This document shows positions 1-8,100 of a stretch of 64,000 nucleotides of DNA, in pieces. Position 1 is the first letter of the stretch. Each line of letters starts with the position of its first letter. The stretch is taken from positions 186,001 to 250,000 of the forward strand of contig NZ_JAQQXR010000003.1 of NCBI RefSeq assembly GCF_028595325.1. The letters run 5' to 3'. This DNA comes from Janthinobacterium fluminis. Lineage in GTDB: Bacteria > Pseudomonadota > Gammaproteobacteria > Burkholderiales > Burkholderiaceae_D. A program made the position numbers and the translations under genes. Below the pieces are notes generated by a model. The model was given only the letters and a program-made list of their open reading frames with translations. It did no database searches and was not told the DNA's origin.

Positions 1-180
1 CGCCAGCAAATCGTCGAATCGCTGGGCGAGGATTTCCTCAGCTACGACCAGCGCCGGCTCGACACCCAGATCAGCCGCCTGCGCCGCAAGGCCGAGCAGG
101 CCACCGGGCTGACGCTGCCGATCAACACGGCGCGCAACGCCGGCTACCGCTTTTACGCCGAAGCCGAAGTGCGGTCTTGA
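1..180 (+). CDS. Response regulator, C-terminal winged-helix fragment
   Basis: The first 59 codons in frame 1 run without a stop to TGA at 178-180 and form the end of an OmpR/PhoB-type DNA-binding domain. The visible pieces are the recognition-helix region (DTQISRLRRKAEQ) and the wing hairpin ending in NAGYRFYAEA, which matches the usual 'rGxGY.f' ending of this family. The receiver domain and start lie outside the window. The protein would bind direct-repeat DNA sites and control transcription with a partner sensor kinase, presumably encoded to the left. Target genes cannot be named from this fragment. Confidence 0.8.
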   Translation, partial: RQQIVESLGEDFLSYDQRRLDTQISRLRRKAEQATGLTLPINTARNAGYRFYAEAEVRS

Positions 181-291
181 GCGCGGCCTGTGGATAAGCA
201 TGTGGGCAAGCCGCGTATAAATGCTGGGCAAGTGCGGTATAAGTCTGTGCGCAAGCGCTGAACAAGCGGTGCATAAGTATGCGGGCCGGGC
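181..291. repeat. Degenerate tandem repeat between convergent genes
   Basis: Between the response-regulator stop and the Lrp stop lie 111 bp with a phrase like ATAAG-n-TG-GGGCAAGC-G repeated about four times with drift (around 191, 217, 239 and 270). No gene is seen. It could act as a shared terminator region or be a decayed simple repeat. Confidence 0.35.
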
Positions 292-765
292 TCAAACGGC
301 GATGCGCGTCTCGAACTTGCTGCGGAAGGTGGAGAAATAGGTTTTCACGTTGCGCACATTGGCGTGCGCGGCGAACAGGCGGTGCGCCAGCGCGTGGTAG
401 GCCGGCATGTCGGCCAGCTGCACGATCAGCACGAAGTCCGGGCCGGGCGAGACGCGGTAGCATTGCAGCACGGCGCCGTCGCCGGCCACGTGGCGCTCGA
501 ACTCCGCCATGCGCTCGGCCGCCTGGACGTCGAGCGTGATCTCGACGATGGCCGTCAGGCGCGCCCCCACCATCTGCGGCGCGACGATGGCGACCTGGCG
601 CTCGATGACGCCGCTCTCGCTCAGGTGCTTGACGCGGCGCAAGCAGGTCGGCGCCGACACATGCACCTGCTGCGCCAGCTCGCTGTTGCTTTGCGACGCG
701 TCAATTTGCAGGGCATTCAAGATGCGACGATCTACATCGTCGAGCAGTACGGCGGAGTCTGTCAT
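292..765 (-). CDS. Lrp/AsnC family transcriptional regulator
   Basis: This is a 157-residue protein of normal Lrp/AsnC length. Residues about 8-60 form the N-terminal helix-turn-helix (LDDVDRRILNALQIDASQSN, then the SAPTCLRRVKHL recognition helix). The rest is the RAM ligand-binding and oligomerisation domain, with VSPGPDFVLIVQ and a final YFSTFRSKFETRIAV. Such proteins form octamer-like assemblies and respond to amino acids. The gene is divergent from glmS, and a strong AT-rich inverted repeat sits between the two starts, so it probably controls itself and perhaps glmS. The effector is unknown. The family call is secure; the exact orthologue is not. Confidence 0.92.
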   Translation of the reverse strand: MTDSAVLLDDVDRRILNALQIDASQSNSELAQQVHVSAPTCLRRVKHLSESGVIERQVAIVAPQMVGARLTAIVEITLDVQAAERMAEFERHVAGDGAVLQCYRVSPGPDFVLIVQLADMPAYHALAHRLFAAHANVRNVKTYFSTFRSKFETRIAV

Positions 766-802
766 GGGCGCGTCACCAATTCAAAAAGAAATCACTAAAA
801 TT

Positions 803-876
803 TGAAAGAATATTTCATGTGAAAATATGTGTGAAATATTCTTTCATATTCTATTGGATTTAGAAAGCATATTTCA
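803..876. promoter_or_regulatory. Putative Lrp-family operator: inverted repeat plus third half-site
   Basis: TGAAAGAATATTTCA at 803-817 is repeated in perfect inverted form (TGAAATATTCTTTCA) at 832-846, separated by 14 bp. A third copy, AGAAAGCATATTTCA at 862-876, matches 13 of 15 positions. Each 15-mer is itself a TGAAA-N5-TTTCA palindrome, as expected for Lrp-type dimers lined up on a multimer. The array fills the divergent lrp/glmS gap. Binding by the neighbouring regulator is inferred from position and symmetry. Confidence 0.7.
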
Positions 877-928
877 CGGCCTCTGCTTTACGATGCATCC
901 ATTATCTATTTTCTAATCAGAGGCTCCC

Positions 929-2758
929 ATGTGCGGCATCGTCGGCGCAGTAGCGCAACGCAATATCACCCCCGTCCTGCTCGAAGGCTTGAAGCGCCTG
1001 GAATACCGCGGCTATGACTCCTGCGGCGTGGCGCTGCACGTGGACGGCCAGTTGCGCCGTTCGCGCAGCACCTCGCGCGTGGCCGACCTGGAACAACAGA
1101 TCGACAGCGCGACGCTGAGCGGCTTCACCGGCATCGCCCACACGCGCTGGGCCACGCACGGCGCGCCGGCCTCGCACAATGCCCACCCGCACTTCTCGCC
1201 CAGCGACGACAACGCCCGCGTCGGCCTGGTGCACAACGGCATCATCGAAAACCACGACGAACTGCGCGCCGAACTGACGGCCCTCGGCTATGTGTTCCAG
1301 AGCCAGACCGACACCGAAGTCATCGCCCACCTGGTCGAGCACATGTACAACGGCGACCTGTTCGACACCGTCCAGCAAGCCGTCAAGCGCCTGCACGGCG
1401 CCTACGCCATTGCCGTCTTCTGCCGCGAGGAACCGCACCGCGTCGTCGCCGCGCGCCAGGGCTCGCCGCTGATCGTCGGCCTGGGCCAGGGCGAGAACTT
1501 CGTCGCCTCGGACGCGATGGCGCTGGCCGGCACCACCGACCAGATCATCTACCTGGAAGAAGGCGACGTCGTCGACCTGCAACTGTCGCGCTGCTGGATC
1601 GTCGACGTCGACGGCAAGGCCGTCGAGCGCGAAGTCAAGACCGTGCACGCCCACACGGGCGCGGCCGAGCTGGGCCCGTACCGCCACTACATGCAAAAGG
1701 AAATCTTCGAACAGCCGCGCGTCATCGGCGACACCCTCGAAGGCGTCACCGGCATCATGCCGGAACTGTTCGGCGACAGCGCCTACAAGGTCTTCAAGCA
1801 GATCGACCGCGTGCTGATCCTTGCCTGCGGCACCAGCTACTACTCCGGCCTGACGGCCAAATACTGGATCGAGTCCGTCGCCAAGGTGCCCGTCAGCGTG
1901 GAAATCGCCAGCGAATACCGCTACCGCGACAGCGTGCCGCACCCGAACACCCTGGTCGTGACGATCTCGCAAAGCGGCGAGACGGCCGACACCCTGGCCG
2001 CGCTGAAGCACGCGCGCAGCCTGGGCATGCTGCACACCCTGACCATCTGCAACGTCGCCACCAGCGCCATGGTGCGCGAATGCGCGCTGTCCTACATCAC
2101 CCGCGCCGGCGTCGAAGTGGGCGTGGCCTCGACGAAGGCCTTCACGACCCAGTTGGCGGCGCTGTTCCTGCTGACGCTGACGCTGGCGCAGGTGAACGGC
2201 CACCTGACGGAAGAGGAAGAGGCGGCCCACCTGAAGGCGATGCGCCACCTGCCCGTGGCGATCGCCTCGGTGCTGGCGCTGGAGCCGCAAATCATGGCCT
2301 GGTCGGAAGACTTCGCCCGCAAGGAAAACGCCCTCTTCCTGGGCCGCGGCATGCACTACCCGATCGCCCTGGAAGGCGCGCTGAAGCTGAAGGAAATTTC
2401 CTACATCCACGCCGAAGCGTATCCGGCCGGCGAGCTGAAGCACGGCCCGCTGGCGCTGGTGACCGAGGAAATGCCGGTCGTGACGATCGCGCCGAACGAC
2501 GCGCTGATTGAAAAGCTCAAGTCGAATATGCAGGAAGTGCGCGCCCGCGGCGGCCAGCTGTTCGTCTTCGCCGACGTCGACTCGCGCATCACCTCGGGCG
2601 AGGGCTTGCACGTGATCCGCCTGCCGGAGCACTACGGCCTGCTGTCGCCTATCCTGCACGTGGTCGCGCTGCAGTTGCTGGCCTACCACACGGCGCTGGC
2701 TCGCGGCACCGACGTCGACAAGCCGCGCAACTTGGCCAAGTCGGTGACTGTCGAGTAA
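929..2758 (+). CDS. glmS: Glutamine-fructose-6-phosphate aminotransferase (isomerizing)
   Basis: GlmS makes glucosamine-6-phosphate from fructose-6-phosphate and glutamine, the first step towards UDP-GlcNAc for peptidoglycan and LPS. At 609 residues it has the family length. It starts MCGIVGAV, whose Cys2 becomes the N-terminal nucleophile of the Ntn glutaminase domain (residues 1 to about 240), with LEYRGYDS and the HTRWATHG motif. Two SIS sugar-isomerase domains follow (about 285-420 and 455-600), including ACGTSYYSG and SQSGETADT, and the end is [17 protein letters not shown] lies upstream of the ATG. The conserved 3' end is the recognition site for Tn7 TnsD, and here a Tn7-like end sits exactly 25 bp after the stop codon. 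Confidence 0.98.
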   Translation: MCGIVGAVAQRNITPVLLEGLKRLEYRGYDSCGVALHVDGQLRRSRSTSRVADLEQQIDSATLSGFTGIAHTRWATHGAPASHNAHPHFSPSDDNARVGLVHNGIIENHDELRAELTALGYVFQSQTDTEVIAHLVEHMYNGDLFDTVQQAVKRLHGAYAIAVFCREEPHRVVAARQGSPLIVGLGQGENFVASDAMALAGTTDQIIYLEEGDVVDLQLSRCWIVDVDGKAVEREVKTVHAHTGAAELGPYRHYMQKEIFEQPRVIGDTLEGVTGIMPELFGDSAYKVFKQIDRVLILACGTSYYSGLTAKYWIESVAKVPVSVEIASEYRYRDSVPHPNTLVVTISQSGETADTLAALKHARSLGMLHTLTICNVATSAMVRECALSYITRAGVEVGVASTKAFTTQLAALFLLTLTLAQVNGHLTEEEEAAHLKAMRHLPVAIASVLALEPQIMAWSEDFARKENALFLGRGMHYPIALEGALKLKEISYIHAEAYPAGELKHGPLALVTEEMPVVTIAPNDALIEKLKSNMQEVRARGGQLFVFADVDSRITSGEGLHVIRLPEHYGLLSPILHVVALQLLAYHTALARGTDVDKPRNLAKSVTVE

Positions 2759-2783
2759 GCGAGTTCGGTCAGGACGCGTCTCT
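2759..2783 (+). other. attTn7 insertion point downstream of glmS
   Basis: Exactly 25 bp separate the glmS TAA from the TGT of a Tn7-like end, the spacing known for Tn7 insertion. The last 5 bp (TCTCT, 2779-2783) are the expected position of the target-site duplication; the 5 bp before the second end at 19903 read CCTCT. No glmS terminator is visible here, as expected if the insertion split it away. Confidence 0.75.
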
Positions 2784-3121
2784 TGTGCGCAAATAATACA
2801 GATGAACACAAAACAATAAAGTTTGAGATAAGCGGTTCCGAGATTTTTAGTATTGCATCAGCCTATGTGCGCCATGATTTTGGCCACATGGGCTTTTTTT
2901 ATCCTGCGAAGCTGGAGTTGGTTTTACGTCTTTATGGAAAGGACTTTGTTATTCGGAATGGATTTGTTGCGGGGCGAGGGCGGCTGACTCGAGCTAATAA
3001 AGCCAGCCGGACTGTTTTCTGGCGTGACCAAGGGGCACACCAATCGATACGCGTGCTGCGGCCCGATCAGGTCTCGGCAAAGAATAAACGAGCCGCAGTA
3101 GAAGCTTTACAAGGACCATAG
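2783..3121 (+). CDS. Hypothetical ORF overlapping the transposon end
   Basis: An open frame of up to 112 codons begins at a TTG inside the transposon end and stops at 3121. Its AT-rich first third is transposon-end sequence, so any real gene would start later, for example near the GTG of VRHDFGHMGFF at about 2866. I see no good ribosome binding site and recognise no family. The frame may be a fragment of a former cargo gene. The next 150 bp (3122-3277) hold no gene I can support. Confidence 0.2.
   Translation: MCANNTDEHKTIKFEISGSEIFSIASAYVRHDFGHMGFFYPAKLELVLRLYGKDFVIRNGFVAGRGRLTRANKASRTVFWRDQGAHQSIRVLRPDQVSAKNKRAAVEALQGP
2784..2828 (+). mobile_element. Tn7-like left end with two TnsB-type repeats (L1)
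   Basis: The end starts TGT at 2784. Repeats begin at 2795 (AATACAGATGAACA) and 2815 (AATAAAGTTTGAGA), 20 bp apart. The context ACAATAAAGT is the core of TnsB sites in classical Tn7 as I recall it (ACAATAAAGTCTTAAACT). The same layout, TGT then repeats at +11 and +31, recurs at 19903. The call rests on sequence, spacing and the attTn7 position. Confidence 0.75.
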
Positions 3122-3277
3122 AAGTCAGCCGTGATATGCTTTAAAAAAGCCTATGTAATGTTTCCTCTGAATCTATCTTTCATCAAACTTGTTGTACTTG
3201 GCTGGCGATCTCTAGCGCAATGTTAGGACGTAGGACTGGGAGCGGTGTAATTAACAACTTGATAGTTAGGAGAAAAT

Positions 3278-3454
3278 ATTGATCCGGCAACTGTAATTGC
3301 AATATTGGAAGAAGTAGCAAAGACGTGGCAAGAGAATGAAAAGAAAAATAATCTAGCTGCTTGGCAAGATAGTGTCAGTGTGAAATTGAACAAAATTCTC
3401 GATAATACTGTTGAAATCCTTCGTGATCTGCGGCGGTATGGACCGTGTAGATGA
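3278..3454 (+). pseudogene. 5' fragment of a small helical cargo gene, fused to antisense sequence
   Basis: Reading from ATT at 3278, six bases after a GGAG, gives about 58 codons to TGA at 3452-3454: IDPATVIAILEEVAKTWQ, then a lysine/asparagine-rich helix and ILDNTVEILRDLRRYG. The amphipathic helical pattern looks genuinely coding, but it ends abruptly in RYGPCR where the frame runs into the antisense of the next gene. I infer that the 3' half was lost by deletion. Either the start is a rare ATT codon or the original start was mutated. No function is known to me. Confidence 0.4.
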
Positions 3455-3791
3455 TGCAATCTAACCCGTCGTAGTCTTCCTTATCAAAGGTCTTGAAGAA
3501 CTCCATCATCTTCGCGTCATCAAGATCATTCGCTTGTAGGTGGGCTCGTAATGCAGTTGCAAACACCCTCGCTTGCACATAACTTCCAGTCCATGCAAAA
3601 CATGCATGGCCATGTACGATGTTCACTTTCTGAACCATGTTAACGATTTGGAGAGGCTTTTGCTGAGCCTCTTCCACATGATGCCAAGATGGTGTTGAAA
3701 TGCTCGCGCCTTTTCCCTTCGGAATTGACAAAAGAACGTCACCGAGCAGCACTGGGCAGGAATTCTTGATGTAACCCGCAATCAGTGTCAT
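3375..3791 (-). pseudogene. Truncated Ntn-hydrolase/proteasome-like protein
   Basis: The 138-codon frame starts MTLIAGYIKNSCPVLLGDVL and continues with VHGHACFAWTGSYVQARVFA. This resembles the start of proteasome-subunit-like Ntn-hydrolase proteins often found as small accessory genes. Up to about residue 117 (CIIYTVHT) the sequence looks native. The last ~20 residues are antisense to the fragment at 3278-3454, so the 3' end is a fusion artefact of a deletion. The start overlaps the stop of the upstream gene by ATGA (3788-3791), showing it was the last gene of the helicase operon. Whether the shortened product is stable is unknown. Confidence 0.45.
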
Positions 3792-4435
3792 TTTTCACAC
3801 CCTGGGGCTTTGGCGATCACCACAAATGAATTTCCTCCGACCTGTTCGTGAGCTAGCCAGCACACGAGCATCTTCCCCTTCACGGACGATACTATGTGGT
3901 GAGTATTCAGCAAGGTGAGCAGCCGCTTTGCCCACTCTACGGCATCTTCGACTCGAGGCGGTTGCTTAGGGTTGGTCAAGCTATAGATATGTGAAACACT
4001 ACCTCGGTGTAGATGCTGATGGCACTCAGCATACAGCTCAAAGAATTGGTTTTTCGTTAAAAAGCCGTCTTCGATGAAGTCAATGTGATGTGAGCCCGAG
4101 GTGCTGGTGACTTTAATCGGCTTGGGAAAGAAGTCAGGATGAAGAGACTCCAATTTTTTGAGCATCACGCCCGGTTCGTGACGCTTTAGCACTTGGCCTA
4201 ATTTCTCCTGCTCGATCTCCCCATGCGCTACGAGACAGCCTACTGCTACGAGCTCGCAAAGCATTCTTAGTTGGAGATACAAAAGTTCGGCCGTTAGCCA
4301 CTCCGGTAGGGAAGCAGTGCCATGGATGATTGTCTGGAAACTGTTGATGCGTGTCCTAACTTCGTTCAGAACGTTGGAATATTCAACTGAAATTCGTTGT
4401 TCCATATCTGTTATTTTTGGTGCAGAATTTTTCAT
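3788..4435 (-). CDS. HEPN-like protein of helicase operon
   Basis: This 215-residue protein has no family I can name with certainty. It is mostly helical. It holds the run LHRGSVSH, in which R144 and H149 form the R-x4-H signature of HEPN ribonuclease domains, preceded by an acidic helix (FFELYAECHQ). HEPN proteins are common toxins or effectors in defence loci, so an RNA-cutting or helix-bundle partner role is possible but is an inference from one motif. It is the third gene of a minus-strand unit: helicase-nuclease, J-like protein, this gene, then the truncated Ntn-hydrolase gene, which it overlaps by 4 bp. Confidence 0.55.
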   Translation of the reverse strand: MKNSAPKITDMEQRISVEYSNVLNEVRTRINSFQTIIHGTASLPEWLTAELLYLQLRMLCELVAVGCLVAHGEIEQEKLGQVLKRHEPGVMLKKLESLHPDFFPKPIKVTSTSGSHHIDFIEDGFLTKNQFFELYAECHQHLHRGSVSHIYSLTNPKQPPRVEDAVEWAKRLLTLLNTHHIVSSVKGKMLVCWLAHEQVGGNSFVVIAKAPGCEK

Positions 4436-4468
4436 ATCGCCTATGGTCTAACGAGACAGAAGAAATGG

Positions 4469-5098
4469 CTAACCGATGAACGTTCTACTCGCGTCACATA
4501 AAGTGGCATAGGCTAGGTTTACGCGACGCGCATCCGATAGGAGCTTTGAACGCTCGGTAGAACTTAATGGCGTTGTGTTGGCTGGGCTTGACGTTTGAAC
4601 CATTTGCCTTCGCGTCATTTCCAAATCTTCCCATGTGGCTCCGGGCTTCGCTCTTAAGATGCGATAGGCATCCTCTACACTCATGGAATGATCGCTTGAT
4701 GCAGGTGGCTGGTGCTGAGGCAGCAGCGCATCTGGTTTGGGTGTGCGTGTTGGCGACGCGGTTGTCGCATCGTTCGCAACCGATGATGTAGTGGCAGGTT
4801 GCGCCTCGCTCCAAAGCTCGCCTTGCTGATCTTCTGCTTGTTTTGCTCGGGCCTTGGCCAAAATCGCTTTAAGCCTGCTTACACTTTTGCTGGGCTCTTC
4901 TGCTGCTTGCTGCCCCCCTGATTTGTTGGCAGTATTGAGGGCGTTCTGGACCTTCTGATCCAATGCCAGCGCCCTGGGCACGTGTCTATGTTTCAGTTCA
5001 GCCGCGAGTTGAACGAGTACGTTTGCGTCCGTGGGAGAACTCGAAAACATCGCTTCGAGGTCTACAATGGTTCGCTGCATCAAGGGGCGGTCTGTCAT
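4469..5098 (-). CDS. J-domain-like accessory protein of helicase operon
   Basis: The 209-residue protein has three parts. Residues 1 to about 60 are a helical leader (MQRTIVDLEAMFSSSPTDAN). Residues 60-135 are low-complexity, Ser/Thr/Ala/Pro-rich and probably disordered. Residues about 138-205 resemble a degenerate J domain (SVEDAYRILRAKPGATWEDL, later ARRVNLAYATLCD). The HPD tripeptide that stimulates Hsp70 is absent, so chaperone stimulation is doubtful and a protein-docking role is more likely. It begins only 2 bp after the helicase stop, so the two are almost surely co-translated. The J-like call rests on the pattern of the last 70 residues. Confidence 0.6.
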   Translation of the reverse strand: MTDRPLMQRTIVDLEAMFSSSPTDANVLVQLAAELKHRHVPRALALDQKVQNALNTANKSGGQQAAEEPSKSVSRLKAILAKARAKQAEDQQGELWSEAQPATTSSVANDATTASPTRTPKPDALLPQHQPPASSDHSMSVEDAYRILRAKPGATWEDLEMTRRQMVQTSSPANTTPLSSTERSKLLSDARRVNLAYATLCDASRTFIG

Positions 5099-5100
5099 GA

Positions 5101-8100
5101 TTACAAGGCCTCTTCAAGTTCTGAATCAGATACGCCATACGGGTCCACTTCCTTCGCGTGAACCCAGATAGTATTGTCCACAGACTCTGCGCCGAGCGGT
5201 TCAATGCCCAAGTCACCAAGGCACTTCAGCAGGTCGGCCAACGTTTCCTCGCGTCGCCGGACGAACGTGGATGCAAAGCAGCGCCAGAACGTCCAGCCAG
5301 CGCGCTCCAACACCCGTTGGCGCGTCATATCGTCCTGCCATTGGCCGGGCCCATGGAATCTGTCGCCGTCACACTCAATGGCCAGTCGGCGCCCTTCAGC
5401 ACCTTCAACGACAAAGTCAATACGGTACCCGCCACAGGGAACTTGGGGCTCGACGCGAAAGCCGCGCTTGACCAGTTCGTCGAACATCTCCAGCTCAAAG
5501 CCAGACTCACACCGTTCGCGGAGCATCTCGACCTTGTGGGCATCTTGGGTGAAGGGTTGGCGGAAGTGACGTAGCACGCGACCGTTCAGCGAATCCTCCT
5601 TCATTTCGGCTTCGGTCTTTGACCGGAACAGGTACATGCGGTCACGGGCACGGGACAGCGCTACATTGAACCGTTGGTGCATGTCGGCACGATTGGCTGT
5701 GTCGCGGTCCCCGGGGCTCGCAACCATTGAGATGAGCATAATGTCGCGCTCGCGGCCCTGGAAGACTGGCGGCGGCCCGACTGCAATCTTGCGGGCGACG
5801 ATGTCCGCCGGCGAAATCTGCATATGAACCATGTTGTGAATCAGGGCGGCCTGTGCGGTACCAAGCAGAGTCACCACGCCAATGCTGCGACCTTGCAGCG
5901 AGTCGTCCTCTAGGATAGCTTTGAGCTCTTCCACGATAGCTTTCGCCTCAGGCTCGTTCACGTCGCCACGGCGATAGCCGCCCTTGACCAATACGTCTAC
6001 GAGCGGCGGGTCCAATCGTTCGTTTGCCTTGGGCACGCGCAGCGGCTTGATATCCCCCTCGTAGAATTCCCGATTAGAGAATTCGATGATCGCAGGGACG
6101 CACCGGAAGTGCTCCCGAAGCATGACCGAGTTACCGGCGAAGACGACGCGCGCCAAGTCGTATATGGACTTGTCGGGGGTCATCTCGGAGCCATGCGGCT
6201 GGTCTCGTAGGAAGCGCGCAGCAAGTTCCTGAATCTTGGCCTCAGCAGTACCGACAGCGGACGGCGATACCTGTTTGTGGTCCCCCACGACTAGGACTTT
6301 CTTGCCGCGCAAGAGAGCGGGCAACGCCCAGATATCCGATTGGGATGCTTCATCAATGACCACCAGGTCGAATAGCCCGATTTCGGCAGGTATCGTTTCG
6401 GAGACGCGCCATTGTGGCAAGACCCAGCACGGCACTGCTTTATAGGCGCGCAACATGGCGTCTCGCGCATTCTTCCTGTGACGAACGGCGCGCACGCCAG
6501 TGCCCGCCCCCATCGCGTGGATGGCATTTAGATATGCCTGCAGGGCCTGGCGTACGCTTGTAGGCGAGTTATTGAAGACGCCTAGCCACGTCTTCTCGGC
6601 GATCAGCTCCTGATAGGTCCGGGCCAACTTGGCTGTCAAGGTACGACGTTCATCGAACAACTGCCTCAGCCGTGCGTGGCCGTCAATCTTATCAAGGAAC
6701 TGCACCGCGAGGCGCCAGTTCCAGGCATCACGCCAAGTGGCCGGCGTGTGTAAGTCATGGTCCGTGTTAGCGGGCTGGATGCGTAGGCGGTTTGCCCACT
6801 GAGGTGCGCCGGATGCGACAAGCTGCTCCGTTACAGCTGCAATGGTGCCCAAGGCAGGGAGAAGCTTGTTGAGCCGCGCCAGCTCAGCCTGAAGTGCGAG
6901 CCAAGTGGTTTGCAGAACAGCCTCGTCTGCGGAGGCGCGTCCGAGAGACTCGCTGAGGAAAGCTCGCAGCTCATCGACGATACCGCCAGTATGGTTGTCC
7001 AACGACCGCATCAAGTCGAGCACTCGGTTCATTGCATACGCAAGCCGGTCTTTAGCGAGATGAGCCTGAAGGCTCTGCGCAATAGATGTAACGTATGCTT
7101 CGCCGCCTTCCCACAGGCCTTCGGCGACACTTTGCCCCAGGACCTCATCCAACCGTTCAAAAAGTGTGGCGTCGTAGTCAAAGGTTAGCGAACGTACATG
7201 CTCAATGGGGCCCCGCAGTTGAACAGCCCGACGAAACGATGCTTCGACATCTGAACCAACAGATTCCAAGCCAAACTCTTGGCCCAGGGAGTTCCAGCTT
7301 GCCAGCACTTTACGCACATGGCCACGCCACTCGACAACACGTGCAACTTCAGCCCATTCCGCCGTGCCTGCGGGAGCGGCTCCGAGGATAGTGACGGCGG
7401 ATATTGCCTTTCGTGCCTCGCTCTTTCCGAATGGCAGACCAAACGCGCTCTTCCCCTCAACCAAGCGCTCCAACGCCGTATGAAAATCGGAATTCAATTC
7501 CGCATTGACTGGGACTTCAATGGCTTTTGGCACGAAATCGCGCCGGTTGGCTTCCAGCTTTTGGATGGAATCGCATACTTCGAGTAGCCCTTTGAGAACT
7601 GGGTCCGATTCCTGTATGTCAGCGAACCGCTCTTGGACTACGATAGTCCAAGCTTGCCCAACTTCCGCCAGTGCCTTCAGGATGTTTGCGCGCCCCTGGA
7701 GAAACTCCAAGAGGTCCTGAGCTCGCTGGTAAGTCTCGGCGCGGGAATCGACCAAGGGATAGAGATTACCTTGGGCCACGCTTGCTTCGATTCCACGGGC
7801 ACGAACGATGTCACGGTGGAGCCCAAGTAAGTCCGACCATTCTGGAAGTTGGCCGTCTAATGGCAAGTTGCAGTTCCAATAGGACAGGTCTTCACGCACG
7901 ATGAGGCGAGCTTGTCGCAAGGCGACGATGTCTTCATCCGAAAAGGGGAGCGTGCCATCTTGCGAGGGTGGCGGTAGGTCGTCGAACCACGAATGCAGCT
8001 CCATCTGTTCCACAGCCATCTTTGCCATTTCCTCGGGCGAGACATCGCGCCCCTGGAACGAGTAGTTGCGCATGTGCTTGGCTGCATGCGCTGCTGCCGA

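Noticed and set aside
917..2809. Long minus-strand open frame across glmS (630 codons)
   Set aside because: It is the antisense of glmS in GC-rich DNA. The composition (Arg, Gln, Val, Gly-rich) and lack of any domain show it is not a gene.
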